Assembly (NCBI GenBank): GCA_037102815.1
Contig: BTPP01000005.1
Span: forward strand, 2,852,001-2,916,000
Direction: 5' to 3'
From: Neurospora intermedia
Taxonomy: Eukaryota; Ascomycota; Sordariomycetes; Sordariales; Sordariaceae
Length of the DNA stretch: 64,000 nt
A model generated the notes under the pieces. That model was given only the letters and a program-made list of their open reading frames with translations, ran no database searches and was not told where the DNA came from. Both the position numbers and the translations under genes were made by a program. Below, piece after piece: positions 37,653-48,554 of this stretch. Position 1 is the first letter of the stretch. Every line of letters begins with the position of its first letter.

Positions 37653-39561
37653 ATGGGAGGCAAGATCACAGAAACATGGCTCACAAAAACATTCTTGACT
37701 TCGATCTTCTTGGGACTTGGCGGTTTTCTCTACGGCTTGTGAGTAGCTTGCATCTTAATCAAGGCTCGGAATATGCCACGTGAGTTGACCCGAACTTGAT
37801 GACAGTGACTCGGGTATCATCACTCCAAGTCTCGCTCTGAACTCATTCCTGGAATACTTCGGGAATCCCAATGCACCTATCCGAGGAGCTATTGTGTCAG
37901 TCTACCCGGTAGGTGGTAAGTCCTCACTGGGTCACAATATTTGACCGCTGGTGGGGGTACGGTGAGCTGATTCTACGCCAACTATAGCATGGCTGGGAAG
38001 TGCTTCTGTCGGTATAACCAGTGACAGACTTGGAAGACGGAAAGCGATTGCGTTCGGGTGCGCTTTTGGGGTCCTCGGGGGTGCGCTGATGACCGGTGCG
38101 GCGCATGTTGCTATGCTCATCATCGGTCGCATACTTGTTGGATATGCCGTTGGCACAATCACCGGGGTTGCACCGGTGTTTGGAGCGGAGATTGCAAAGG
38201 TGCATGAGGTCCTCTATTGTTGTCAAGACGACGCATGAATGACTCTTTCTGATCAAGTCTTCTTTAGACCCATGAGAGAGCAAGAATCAACGCAGTTACC
38301 CAGATGAGTTGAGTCGTCCGCATTCCAAAAGCTGGCTGAGAGTTACTGACCTTCTTACTTTATATAGTGTGTGCTTGGGGCTTCTTTGTCGCGCTTTGGA
38401 CAGGAGTAGGGGAAGGCAAGTGGCACAACCCCAACCAGTGGAGGCTCGGTTTTGCTGTCCAGAGCATCCCTGCCCTCGCCCTTGGGGTTGGAGTCCTTTT
38501 TATCAATGAGTCGCCAAGATGGCTTTGCCTGAAAAGCCGTCATGCAGAAGCCGAGAAGGCCTTCCGCAGCTATCACCACAACGGCTCCAACGATGAGTGG
38601 TGCAGAGAGGAGTTCAGGCGTTTACAAGCCAATATTGAAATCGACCTGCAAGCTCGAGGCTGTCTTTCCTGGGCAGAGCTCCTCAAGGCGCCGGCCTTCA
38701 GGAAACGTCTTTTTGTCGGATCCTTTGTGTGGGCGGCTGCGATGTTGAGCGGCATCAGCTTTATCCAATATTTCCAACCAGCCATCTATGCAACACTACA
38801 GTATAACCAGGATCAGCAGCTTCTCATCAGCGGGCTGTATGGATCGGTGGCTCCGGTGGCGTGCCTGGTGTCTCTGCTCTTTGTGGACCGTATCGGTCGA
38901 AAAAAAGATTCTGGTTTTCAGCGCCTCGCTGTTGTCACTCTGTTACCTGGTCATCACGATCATTGCTGCCGTCTTTCCGGCTCGACCGGGGTTTCCAACA
39001 AATGAGGCAGCTCAACGCGGGCTCATTGCTCGTGTCTTTGTTGTATCAGCCAACTACTCGGCTCTTCTGGGCCCGATGACTTGGATAATTCCGTACGTAG
39101 AGTCCTGTCCCATGATGAACGTGCATGGCTGACTTGAAGTACCCTTAGGCCCGAGGTCTTCACCACCGAGTTGAGAGGCAAGGCAAATGCCGTTATCCAA
39201 GTCCTGCATTACTCCATCAGCTTGGTTATAACCCAATGTTCGCCCATTGCGTTGGCGGCAGCAGGCTGGAAATATTACGTACGAAGCAGAATTGGGCGAT
39301 GCAAACGACTGGGCAAGTTGGCTGACGGCACACCAGATTTTCTTTGTCCTAACCAACGCGCTGTGTGCGATTGTGTTTGCACTTGTGTATCCAGAAACAA
39401 GAGGTAAGAAGAAAACCTTCGTTCTCAATGTTGGTAGACACGGCTGATCATGGTCTCCTGTTTTCTTGCTAGGAAAATCGCTTGAAGACATGAGTGAGAT
39501 CTTTGGCGATATCAAGCGAAGGATGGACCCAGAGCTTGACGAGGTCAATTCAAGTCCCTAG
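37653..39561 (+). pseudogene. MFS sugar transporter gene with a one-base slip in an A-run
   Basis: Eight exons: 37653-37738, 37806-37915, 37988-38199, 38268-38307, 38368-39092, 39149-39278, 39337-39403 and 39473-39561, all introns 56-72 nt. Sugar-porter marks are present: GGFLYGFDSG, SDRLGRRKA, the short exon THERARINAVTQM, NESPRWL, DRIGRKK and the end PETRGKSLEDMSEIFGDI. At 38900-38906 the run of seven A puts DRIGRKK and the following membrane helix (ILVFSASLLSLCYLVITII) in different frames; six A would keep one frame. Everything downstream, including three introns, stays intact in the second frame. This is either a sequence error in the run or a recent inactivation. If read through, the product would be a typical 12-helix sugar/H+ symporter of about 480 residues; substrate unknown. 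The fourth intron uses an unusual GTTGAG donor. Confidence 0.85.
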
Positions 39562-40944
39562 GGCAAGAAAGACAGCGGGATCAGCGAGTATGCCCTCGAG
39601 AAGACGGAGTCGAAGTATCACCGAGACCGAAGATCGGATATCTTTAGGGTGTGAATAAACATCTTGCCCGTCGTCGAAATCAGAATTGCGCCCTCGGCAT
39701 ACGCGTGGCGGGCGCAGTGTTGTGTCGGGTGTCTCTATCTGATGAAAACACACTATTTGTAGGAAATTGAATCATCAGCATGCGTGCATTTTACAGTCTT
39801 ATATGATCAGACAAGGCTGGGAGAGAGTAGAGGGGAGTGTAGCATCTTTATTGCCGGTGCCGTGGCAACGTCTCAAGCGCGAAAAGGGTGTAGTTCTTTG
39901 CGGTTTTGCTGACCTTGGTGGATGGATTCCCGCGGCCGCTTGAGGAGGCTGGATTCCTGGTGTGTTCTCTTTCAAGGTCGTAAGTAGTCTTTGCAGCGAT
40001 GTTTTGGTTGGAACAGTTGGGTGGGTGACGCGGGAGCGGCAATGTTGCGTGACATGGCCAGGCGGCCCCCAAAGTGCATGTAAGTGTTAGTGCAGTACAT
40101 GGACAATGTGGGGTGACTTTGGTCTCTCGTATCGAACTGGCCGACGCCGTTGGAGCGTGCGCGCAAGAAAGATGTACTGTCCTAACCTGACCGTTTCCAA
40201 TTCCAGAAACACACGAGTGACCTGCGAGCCTGCTGACGTCCCCGCTTCCTGCTCCACTGACTGACCTTCAGCTAGTCTGACACAACCTGGGGAGAACATC
40301 ATTCAGCACAAGCTCAACTCTTGAACCATGATCAAGATCGTCCTGAATTATCATTTGCTTTTTCACTTATACACTCATGCTAGCCAAGAGGGTCTGATGT
40401 TCCCGTACAAGCCGCCCTTTGCTTTGTTTGCTCAAGTTGACAAAGGTTGCAGTCGATCTCAGTATCGAGAGTAAACCCCAACGTCGAGTATATGAAGGAT
40501 CAAAGAAAGGGGTCGTTTGTCAATTTATCGTGCGAATCACCCTAGCGAGCGATCCTTGACCGAAAGAAAATGGTTTGATACACCTTGGCCGGTTATTAGC
40601 TATCGTGCATCAAGCGAGCTTTATCGGCGGCCCTTTGCTTGGGGGCCGTTTCCCGCAGAGAGCCTTCGATGGGATGATGATCGTATTAGTAGAACTCGAG
40701 GTCTAAGCCTATATACATAGCTCCCAATCTTTTTGGTCTTGCGAGAGAAAAACTCTGCCTATCCTCTCATCACTTTCAGTCTCATCTTTCACATTTCAGG
40801 GAACAGAGCCCACACCGAAGGGAACCGCATGCGTCAGCCATTGTCTACCATAGCCAACCTTAGGACGCGCCTCTTTAACGAGACTTAAATACTATCATAT
40901 GCAGCTTCACTTTCCATTTCCTGGCCCAGCGAGCTCTGGTTGGC
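39562..40944. other. Intergenic region
   Basis: No convincing gene. Two short frames have some coding-like composition, minus 39848-40072 and plus 40517-40720 (Trp-rich, no ATG), but neither has a start or splice support. Confidence 0.5.
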
Positions 40945-41337
40945 ATGTCAACTGCCGTTGCCATCGCCCCCTCTGCCCTCACAGCCACCCAAGATGCCCT
41001 CGTCACCCGCAAGGTCCAGCTCCCCATTGACACCATCGTAACCATTGGCGAAAACTCGAACATCGTCTTCGCACCCGAGTCCCTCATTGACTCTAAAGTA
41101 TGGACGTGTGTAGGTCGAGGACTACATGGCTTGCTTTGAGATGGATGAGAAGAAGCAAGTACATCCAGAATGAAGGTCGATGAAAGTCTAGATGACCACA
41201 GGTCTCCGTGTTTGTAGTGAGGGGTTTACGTATCGGGCAGCAGGCTATGATCCTTTCGTTGGTGAGTGAGTGGCAATCATGGTAAGAACAAACGAAATCT
41301 ACACAATGACCTCTAGACACAGAAGATATCGGACTAA
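40945..41337 (+). CDS. Possible short protein, unknown
   Basis: ATG at 40945 opens MSTAVAIAPSALTATQDALV. A GTATGG donor at 41098 and a CTCTAG acceptor at 41316 would give two exons (40945-41097, 41317-41337) and 57 residues. Unspliced, the frame ends at 41139 with 64 residues. The first 51 codons look coding. No motif is recognised. Confidence 0.33.
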
Positions 41338-41606
41338 TTCAAGAACCAGATGTCTGGAATAAAGGACGAAAAACACGTTAGTAGATTCTTGGGCTTCGAA
41401 AAGCTCTCTATGTAGTATCTATCTAATCGGTTATCTTTATAGCGCGGGGCGGGGGCTATCTCTCTTATCGGACTTGTTGGTCGAACGGAAGGAGGGGTTG
41501 GTTCGTGCATAGAGCGGGAGATAGCGCAATGTCATCTGACGCCCGTACATATCGCTCTCTCTTCTCACTCCCACCTGACCACAAAACAGCCGAAGAAAAA
41601 CGACCC

Positions 41607-41607
<1 letters not shown>

Positions 41608-41641
<34 letters not shown>
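41608..41641. repeat. Poly-A run of 34 bases
   Basis: Uninterrupted A from 41608 to 41641, downstream of the C2H2 gene's 3' end. No transposon or retrocopy adjoins it. Confidence 0.9.
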
Positions 41642-41649
<8 letters not shown>

Positions 41650-41794
41650 CACAATCCGGACCATGTTTGCTCGTGTTCAGACCTTCAACTTCTCCAGCAG
41701 CATCGCAAATCCGATCCCAGTCACCTGACATGACATCCAAGACCTTGACTTGGTGCTGTCGATGACAGTGCCCACAAATGGACCTTCGACATTG

Positions 41795-44700
41795 TCAAAG
41801 ATTTGAAGGGTTCCCCTGATACTGTTGGGGAAACAGGTCCATCCCACCACCATTCAAATCCCAGTCAAAGGTTGACGCATAGATCCCTCCCATTATCATT
41901 TGAGCATCATCGGGGCTGGCCAGCTCCATATGTCCTGGCTGTTGCTGATAAGCCAGATGCTGAGGTAGGGGTCCCCCAAAGTTCATCTCTGCAGGCCTGT
42001 GTTGCTGCGGCTGTGGCGACGGTCCGATCATTCCTCTGGCCTCGGCGCGGTGGTTATCACTCAATCCGTTCATGTCTTGGGTAGGACGACAATGATTCAC
42101 CATCTCGATCCCCAAATCTACCAGATCCTGTCGACCATGGTGAAACCGTGTAGCTTGAGCTGGCTGGCTCAGGTTAACGACCTCATTGCCGTAAGCACCG
42201 AAGCCGACCTGAGGGTTGATGGGGGTTGGGGGAGTAACTGGGGTCGGAGTTACAAAGAGATCATGCTGTCGAGCCTGACGAAAACTCGAGGGTGATACGC
42301 CCACACCTACACCTGTCTGCGCAACCTGTGCCTGGCGCGATTGCACGCTCCCCGAACTATCCATGCCTGGAGCTGCCCTCGTCACCATCTCTGCCTGGCC
42401 GACATTCGCCCACGATTCGGCGCTGTTAATCGTCTCAAGAGAAGAAGCTAGGCTGCCTCCGTTACTGTCGCCGTTGATGAGCCGTTTCCTGACAATCTGC
42501 CTCGGAACTGCGAGTTGACCCAGTCTTCGGGCTGGTTTCTGGGTCACTGGGCTTATTGGGCTTGCCGAAGTCGAGGGTTCAACCCTCGGGATGCGTTTAC
42601 CAACTCTCTGGCGGCGGGATATGTTCATCGGCTGGCGACGGGAGTTGTCAAAGACTTGGCCAATATGGCTGTAAAAAATGTCAACCAGCTGCTCCACGTG
42701 GTGTCCCTCGGACCGTTGGTTGCCGAATCGTCTCAGCTCCTCGTTCGAGGTTAGGGCCTCTTTGAGTTGTGGGCGAGCGCTCTGCAAATCTCTGTAAAAC
42801 TCTTCGCGCTCGACTGGAGGCTCAAAATCTTCATTCCCACTGTCAGCAAACCAGGCCGCACGAAAAACACAAACCCAAACACAGAAGGGCCACTATGGGA
42901 AAGCACTCACCAGGATCCGGAACCTCTTCGTCTAAACCGAACAAGTTGTGCCAGAGATCTTGCCAGTTATCAATCTTGCCATCTGCCTTCCGGTTATTCA
43001 GCAAAAATTCATGTCGATCCGTGATGCCATCCTCCGGATTTCGACTCGCGATTCCCTCTTGCGGGCTGCATATGCTGTCTCTCGGAACCGCAAGATGCGC
43101 TTGCACTGCTTCACGCGACCGCATGTCCTCTTTGCATCTAGGGCAATGGTAGGCAGAGCCAGTTTTCTGCTTATGGAGATTCTTGATATGGCGTCTACCC
43201 AAGCGACAAATTAGCATCATAATTCTATCAAGACAGGTAGGAGACTTACTTCAGTTCATATATGTTGTCGAATGGACGAACAGCACATTGTTGATGGTCA
43301 CGGATGTTAAATCTCTCGGGATTTCTTTTGCGGAACGGACAGCTTAACCCCTGATCTCCCAATTCGGTCGTTATACGCGCTCTCTTGTTCCCGCCATCGT
43401 TACCGCCCCCGTCGAGACCTCGATCTCCGGGACCAGAACCGTCTTCAGGCCCTCTGCTGGGGTACCCGTTACCATCGTCGTTCGGTCTCTTCTGCGACCC
43501 ATTGTTCACTCCCCCACGACGGCCCGTTCCAGAGCTTGATCCACTTCCTTCTTGCTGGGCCGGCGCAATGTGGCCCGCTCCGCGAGGTAGCTCCTGGATG
43601 CATATGGCGGAGCTGAACAGACTCTCATCCGGAAGAATTCTTGACAGCTCATCCAGGCAGTAACTAACGGTGTTGTACGCCTCACCAGCTGCATCGGTAT
43701 GCGCAATGTCGTCGTACTCTGTATCGAACGCTTGCCTGAGAATCTGTTCACAGACGTCTTGGATGAGACCAGCGTCCAAGATGTGGATCGGGGAAGTCTC
43801 AATGTCTTCTAGGTCATCGAGACCTGGAGTCATAATCAACGGCGAAAGTCCTTCGGGGGATGAGCCGTTCCCGGACGTGGGGGTGTCGACGTCTTGCGGA
43901 ACTGATTCTTGTGTCGCATCTGCTCTCACGTCTCCAGACGTTTCATCAATTTGCATGCCCTGGAGGTCTGGCAAATTGATATTGCGGGATGTCTTTGCAG
44001 CTGGTACCAGTGATTCAGACTCCTCCTTTGGGCGGACCGGCATGACGATATTTGGATCACCTGCGGCCTCCTTTGGGCGGACCGGCATGACGATATTTGG
44101 ATCACCTGCGGACTTCGCCCGTAGTCCTGCAGTGATCTGGCTGACCAACGGCTTCTCAGGATGCGTGGCGTCAGAAGGCGGGCCGACCTGGAACACCGCA
44201 TGTTTGCTCATACTGTCTTTCCTCCTCCACTTGGTCAGATGTCGGGCTGGGTCTTGCAGGTTTTTTCTGAGCGTTTCCTGTTCCCGGAATGTTCTTCTTG
44301 GCTTCAAGTTCGGCGAGATGATATGCCTCGGCGACGATGAGCCTTCATCAGTGAAGTTTGCTGTCGTCATATCCACAGGATGAATATCCAGTCCTTCTTC
44401 CGATCTGAAATGTGTCCCAGCATGGAATGTCATTGGAGCGGGTGAGCCACATCGGGATTCCATCAACGAAAGCGACGAAGGATACTGGAAAATGTTCACT
44501 ACTTCGAAGGAGGCAGTGGCTGGCGTTAAGGGGTCTGGCTCGGTGGTGTTGGTTACTGTTGAGGCGTTAGAGAAGCTCGAGAAAATCGTATCTGAGCGCC
44601 GTGGTTGGAAGTATTTCTCCTCCCACTCGGTCCTCTCGCTGGTATTGCTTTCGAAGTTGTCAAATTCCGCTCGCTTGTTGGATCGGTCTTGAAGATAGGA

Positions 44701-44817
44701 GTCTTGGGCCGGCTTGTTTGTGACTGCAAGTTCCGGAGAGGTGCCTGCCTTAAATGATGGTTGATTAAGGCGTCCCCCTTGCGCCATTGCCGAGGGCCCT
44801 CTCAGGAGGGAAGTCAT
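41795..44817 (-). CDS. Large C2H2-type zinc-finger protein (CPFRKRNP family), fungal-specific
   Basis: Three minus-strand exons, 43250-44817, 42911-43194 and 41795-42813; 956 residues. The introns are 55 nt (GTAAGT...GGGTAG) and 97 nt (GTGAGT...GCTGAC...CTCCAG). The N-terminal half is low-complexity and Ser/Pro-rich. A Gly/Asp/Arg-rich segment precedes the conserved block CPFRKRNPERFNIRDHQQC...ELKRHIKNLH (a Cys/His pattern like an atypical finger), then a C2H2 finger (YHCPRCKEDMRSREAVQAHL). This arrangement recurs in many uncharacterised Sordariomycete proteins. The C-terminal exon is Gln/Pro-rich. A nuclear, DNA-binding role is plausible from the fingers but unproven. Exon 1 carries an exact 45-bp tandem duplication. 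The start is the first ATG of the frame. Confidence 0.85.
44022..44111 (-). repeat. Exact 45-bp tandem duplication inside the C2H2 gene
   Basis: Units 44022-44066 and 44067-44111 are identical. They encode two copies of a 15-residue unit containing GDPNIVMPVRPKE. Exact identity in a coding exon suggests a recent, in-frame slippage event. Confidence 0.95.
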
Positions 44818-45057
44818 GCTGGCTGAGTTCTGAAATCTGCCGACGATATGGGGCCCAGTTATGACCAGGTGGACGCCAGGCTACGCGGCCTATTGTTCTC
44901 GGACTGGGGAGGAAAAGTACGGTCTCGGTTTGTTTGCTATTTGGAGCTGCACTCGCTAGGCTTTATGCTAGAGGTAGTTATCTACATCATACTCGGGCGT
45001 TGTGCGCGAACCATAAGGCGCCTACTCTAACTAGGTAGACACCAGAGAGGAAGCGAC

Positions 45058-45333
45058 TTAATCACCTTGAAAAGTTACCAGCTGAGCAATACTCTCTCTA
45101 ATCGGCAACAGACGACCCTTTGAGAGGCGCATCGACCCGGACCCATCCCAAGGCATAGCCAAATGCATAAGAGTCGATTTGACGAGGAGCACAGGCAAGT
45201 GGGTTCGAATGATCATCAGTGGTTGAGATTTCACAACGAATTGGAGGCCTTGCAGCTCAGGAACCTTCAATGTGGCAGTGCGGCGCAAAAGCCGGAGGTT
45301 CACCGAACATTTTGAGGCTGTTGAATATTGCAA
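45058..45333 (-). CDS. Possible exon or gene remnant, unknown
   Basis: An open frame to TAA at 45058 has coding-like composition (TLKVPELQGLQFVVKSQPLM ... GRLLPIRESIAQLVTF) and no ATG start. A TTCAACAG acceptor stands near 45318, so it could be a terminal exon of a minus-strand gene, but upstream sequence runs into the poly-T tract and I find no matching exon. Confidence 0.22.
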   Translation of the reverse strand: MQYSTASKCSVNLRLLRRTATLKVPELQGLQFVVKSQPLMIIRTHLPVLLVKSTLMHLAMPWDGSGSMRLSKGRLLPIRESIAQLVTFQGD

Positions 45334-45421
45334 CGGCTTGATTGGTCCAAACTTTGGTGTTTAAACTACCATTTTACATTCTCATAGCCACACAGCGGAT
45401 GACCCCGTGAGTTTTTCTTTT

Positions 45422-45423
<2 letters not shown>

Positions 45424-45473
<50 letters not shown>
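45424..45473. repeat. Poly-T run of 50 bases
   Basis: Uninterrupted T from 45424 to 45473, the longest single-base run in the window. No target-site duplication or element adjoins it. Confidence 0.9.
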
Positions 45474-45686
45474 CTCAATGAGAAGTGACACGACTTGCCC
45501 AAAATGTTTGCTTTCCAGACGAGGCTCCGGGCAGACTCCGGGTTGCTCTCTACACTCGACCGAGTCTCTTCAAGCCACCAGTGAAACTGCCTGTCCAACG
45601 TTGCTCGAGAAGAGCTGACTTGATTCTGTCAGGCTGTTAGTAGCAACCAATTGTAACTGCAGTGTACATTTGATCAGCAGTTCTCA

Positions 45687-45887
45687 ATGAGCCCAAGCAG
45701 CCCGCTGTACGCCTATCAGTATGCCCCAGACCGCCCAAACGCCGAAGTCCTAAATAACTTTGTCGCTTGTGCTGCGGATCGTTTTTTTCTCTTAAAGTGG
45801 TTCAAATCTCCCGAACGCATTCCCATCAAGTCCTTGCTGACCGATGTGTATGCTAGGACTCGGATCAATCTCAGACTCTTCAGGTGA
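45687..45887 (+). CDS. Possible short protein, unknown
   Basis: ATG at 45687 opens 66 codons (MSPSSPLYAYQYAPDRPNAE to RTRINLRLFR, stop 45885-45887). A GTGATG donor overlaps the stop, so the gene may continue after an intron; the nearest acceptor (CTACAG, 46004-46009) would add only about five residues. The stretch IKSLLTDVY...INLRLF resembles the pre-intron part of the 30338 product, though the intron phase differs. Confidence 0.35.
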   Translation: MSPSSPLYAYQYAPDRPNAEVLNNFVACAADRFFLLKWFKSPERIPIKSLLTDVYARTRINLRLFR

Positions 45888-46700
45888 TGCCCTGCCTTCT
45901 TCCTTGAACGTTCGTTGTGCATCGGTCCTAGTTATGTTCCGCCAACGGCCTGGCTAAGCGCCTCCTACGACTTCACCCCTTCAAACTCCAATGTCTACCT
46001 ACAGTCAGGACGACCACCACTGACTTTCACTTCGCTCTGAGCAGGGGTGACACCCACCAGTCCTCGATTTCACTGCGCATTTTTTTTCTCTATCCTATCT
46101 ATTATGTCACATGCTTCACTCCGCCCGCAGCGGTTTTCGGTTACAGGGGCGTAATGGAGCCTAGGGCTGTCTGCTAGGCATCGCGCGGAAGCTTCACCCT
46201 TCACGCATATTATACCACGGAGTCCCGAGTGCCGATGGCTTCTAGGTGACTATCTGACGAATCAGTTCTATTCAGTTCACTCGCTTCGTCTTGAATCATC
46301 ATCGCCTCAGTCCTTTTGGTTTGTTCTTATTCTGTTGGGTTGTTGTTGCTCTCAACCCGCCCAGCGCGGGCATTAACACGGGCGTACAGCCAGATCGAGG
46401 CGAGTGTTCTGCCTCATGACAAGCAACCGTCACAGAGGTTGGTGAGAACAGGCATGTTGCCATAAGTTCCAGGGATTTCAAGTACAATTTGATGATCATC
46501 TTGGAGGATGAACACACACATGTAAAGAAGATATAAAGTGCTCTTCCTCGCTGCCTGAGAACGAAGTCTTTTTTTTCATTCCTCGAAGTAGACCTATGCA
46601 CACCACCGTACCATGCTACCTCCATCTATCATCTTTACCTACTGAGTTTCCCGCTGGAATAGCGCACACTATATACGACAGTCGGATAGTACATTTCATC

Positions 46701-47175
46701 ATGAGCACATATTATAGCGGCGGTGCTGGCAACACTGGTAGCGGCAATGGCTCAAAAGACGCGGCGGTCGGCCCCACATCGGGAGCCGGGGATCTACCCG
46801 CCCGAGCACCGGCCCAAGCTCCGAAGTGGGTCTTGTCATGCTTTCTTTCCATCTTTTTCCCAACCCTAGAATCCCGTCGCACTTCTGCATTTCCTTGGTA
46901 GTTGGCTGTTTAGCTACAAACATGATGCAAAGGCTTCCATCTTGGAAGCGGAATGGCAAAAGTAGTTATCTAATGCATCTTGTGTCACCAGAAGAAGAGA
47001 GTACGGCTCCATGATGAACAGATACATCCACGACACTACCACCCAAGTATCGGATCGGGTTTCGGGGCATCAGGACCCGATCAGCAACGACCGTCATAGG
47101 CTGGAGGTGTTGCAGAGAGTGGAAAGACGGAGATGTGAGGCTGAGAGGTTGGCGAGGATTGCGAGAGGGAATTGA
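46701..47175 (+). CDS. Small hypothetical protein with charged C-terminal helix
   Basis: Two exons, 46701-46825 and 46992-47175, with a 166-nt intron (GTGGGT...CACCAG, phase 2); 102 residues. Exon 1 is Gly/Ser/Ala/Pro-rich (YSGGAGNTGSGNGSKDAA). Exon 2 begins RREYGSMMNRYIHD and ends with an Arg/Glu-rich predicted helix (LEVLQRVERRRCEAERLARI). An extra in-phase block inside the intron (YKHDAKASILEAEWQ) could be an internal exon only if a 30-nt intron is allowed, which is shorter than normal. No family is recognised. Confidence 0.5.
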
Positions 47176-48554
47176 AGAGTGGTGAAGAAGGCACACAATT
47201 ACTGTGTGCATCTTTGCACGATTTACGTTGTTTGAAGCGTTCATGTTGGAAGCTTTGTAGAGGTACATAGTTCGTCGTGAATTGAACCTCAGTCACCACT
47301 GAAAAGAGACAGCTCGGTCTACTCAAGCGTAAACAGCTGGCAGACACTGCGCCAGTTGTAATGTCGTAACGTGAAAGCTTGGCACGGCTGCGACGAGTTT
47401 TTGGAGTAAGGTCACGGACCACAACAAGCAGCGGCAGATTGGCAAAGGCTCACCCAACGCTCCGAATCACACTATCTGAGCAACATTTCAAGACACTCTG
47501 CAACACCACGCCAGCCTCGGAGAAGCGTGCAAATCTGATGTGAAGATGCTCAGGCCTTCATTGCCAAAGACTCTGACGGCTTTTGGCCCGCCTTAACCAG
47601 CTGGGTGGCCCGCCCGGACAGTGCCCGTCGCGGATCTCTGCATGGCTTCAAACCAGGAAGGTGTGCTCTCAACGTCGGGCAACAGTGAGGTATGCGACTC
47701 CCCTTGCATCACATGGACTTGTCCTGAGAGGCCTTTTCTTGGGCCGTTCATTGCGGAGATGTCGGCAATGTTCTCTGCAAGACCGTGTCAGCCACGGTCC
47801 TTGCGAGGCTGAGTTGAGGTTTGGCTATCTGTCTCGAGATGGACCTCACTGGGTCGTCATCGCTGGCTCCGAGGCCTTGCTGGGCCTTTGCCTGGAGCTT
47901 CATGATATTGCCAAGCCTCGGAGCTCCCTTCGAATTGGTCAAGTGGTCTGCTTGGCTCGCCGTACCCAAGGTTACCCCAAGGTACCTACCTACCTACTGA
48001 CCTAGGTACCTACCTACCTACCCTCCCTCTGCGGAGGAGAAAAAAAAAAAAAATCAGCAACAGCGACAAATCAGCACACACGGCAAAGCACCCACGGGAG
48101 CTGCTGCCCGGCTGTTAGCTGTCCTGAGCTCGAGCTTCCCTTCGCTTAGCTTGGAGGTCGGCACCTTCCCTCCTGTACGGACGCATGTCTCAGGCGCGGT
48201 TGCGCTCAAACACGGCGGGCAATCACCTGGAAGGACACAACATCAAAGGGCCCATCAGTGGCATGCATCTTCGGCCCTTCTGAATTTTCGAGCGTCTCCT
48301 GGCGCCAACTTCAACACCAAACCTCGTCGCGATCATCCTTCCGGCCAGAACACCACTTTTCCATCCGCCAACCCCGCTTCATCCACTTCCACCAGTTCCA
48401 CGCAAATCCCGCGCCGTTGCCCCGTCAATATCAACATCCAGCATCGTCACGACCACCGATTTTATTCTCGACACCACGTCCACCCGCCCATCCCGCGCAC
48501 AACCAACCCACCCCGTTCAATCCCTTCAAACAAACAAACAAACAAACAAACACA
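47176..48554 (+). promoter_or_regulatory. Upstream region of the H2A.Z gene
   Basis: No gene is seen. At 47968-48021 there is a dense block of GGTACC, TACCTACC and CCTAGG motifs, followed by an A-run and a pyrimidine-rich leader. The leader ends in a (CAAA)n stretch next to the H2A.Z start. Regulatory function is inferred from position only. Confidence 0.4.

Larger units (their letters stand above)
44818..46700. other. Intergenic region with orphan frames and a 50-base T-run
   Basis: The T-run covers 45424-45473. Two short frames are listed separately; otherwise nothing is recognised. Confidence 0.5.

Noticed and set aside
42565-42600. tRNA-like T arm (GAGGGTTCAACCCTC)
   Set aside because: A palindromic coincidence inside the third exon of the zinc-finger gene; no acceptor, D or anticodon arm around it.
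42840-42906. Alternative second intron of the zinc-finger gene (GTGCTT donor, GACAG acceptor)
   Set aside because: In frame, but the 97-nt version uses a canonical GTGAGT donor, has GCTGAC at the right distance for a branch site and also keeps the frame, so it is preferred.
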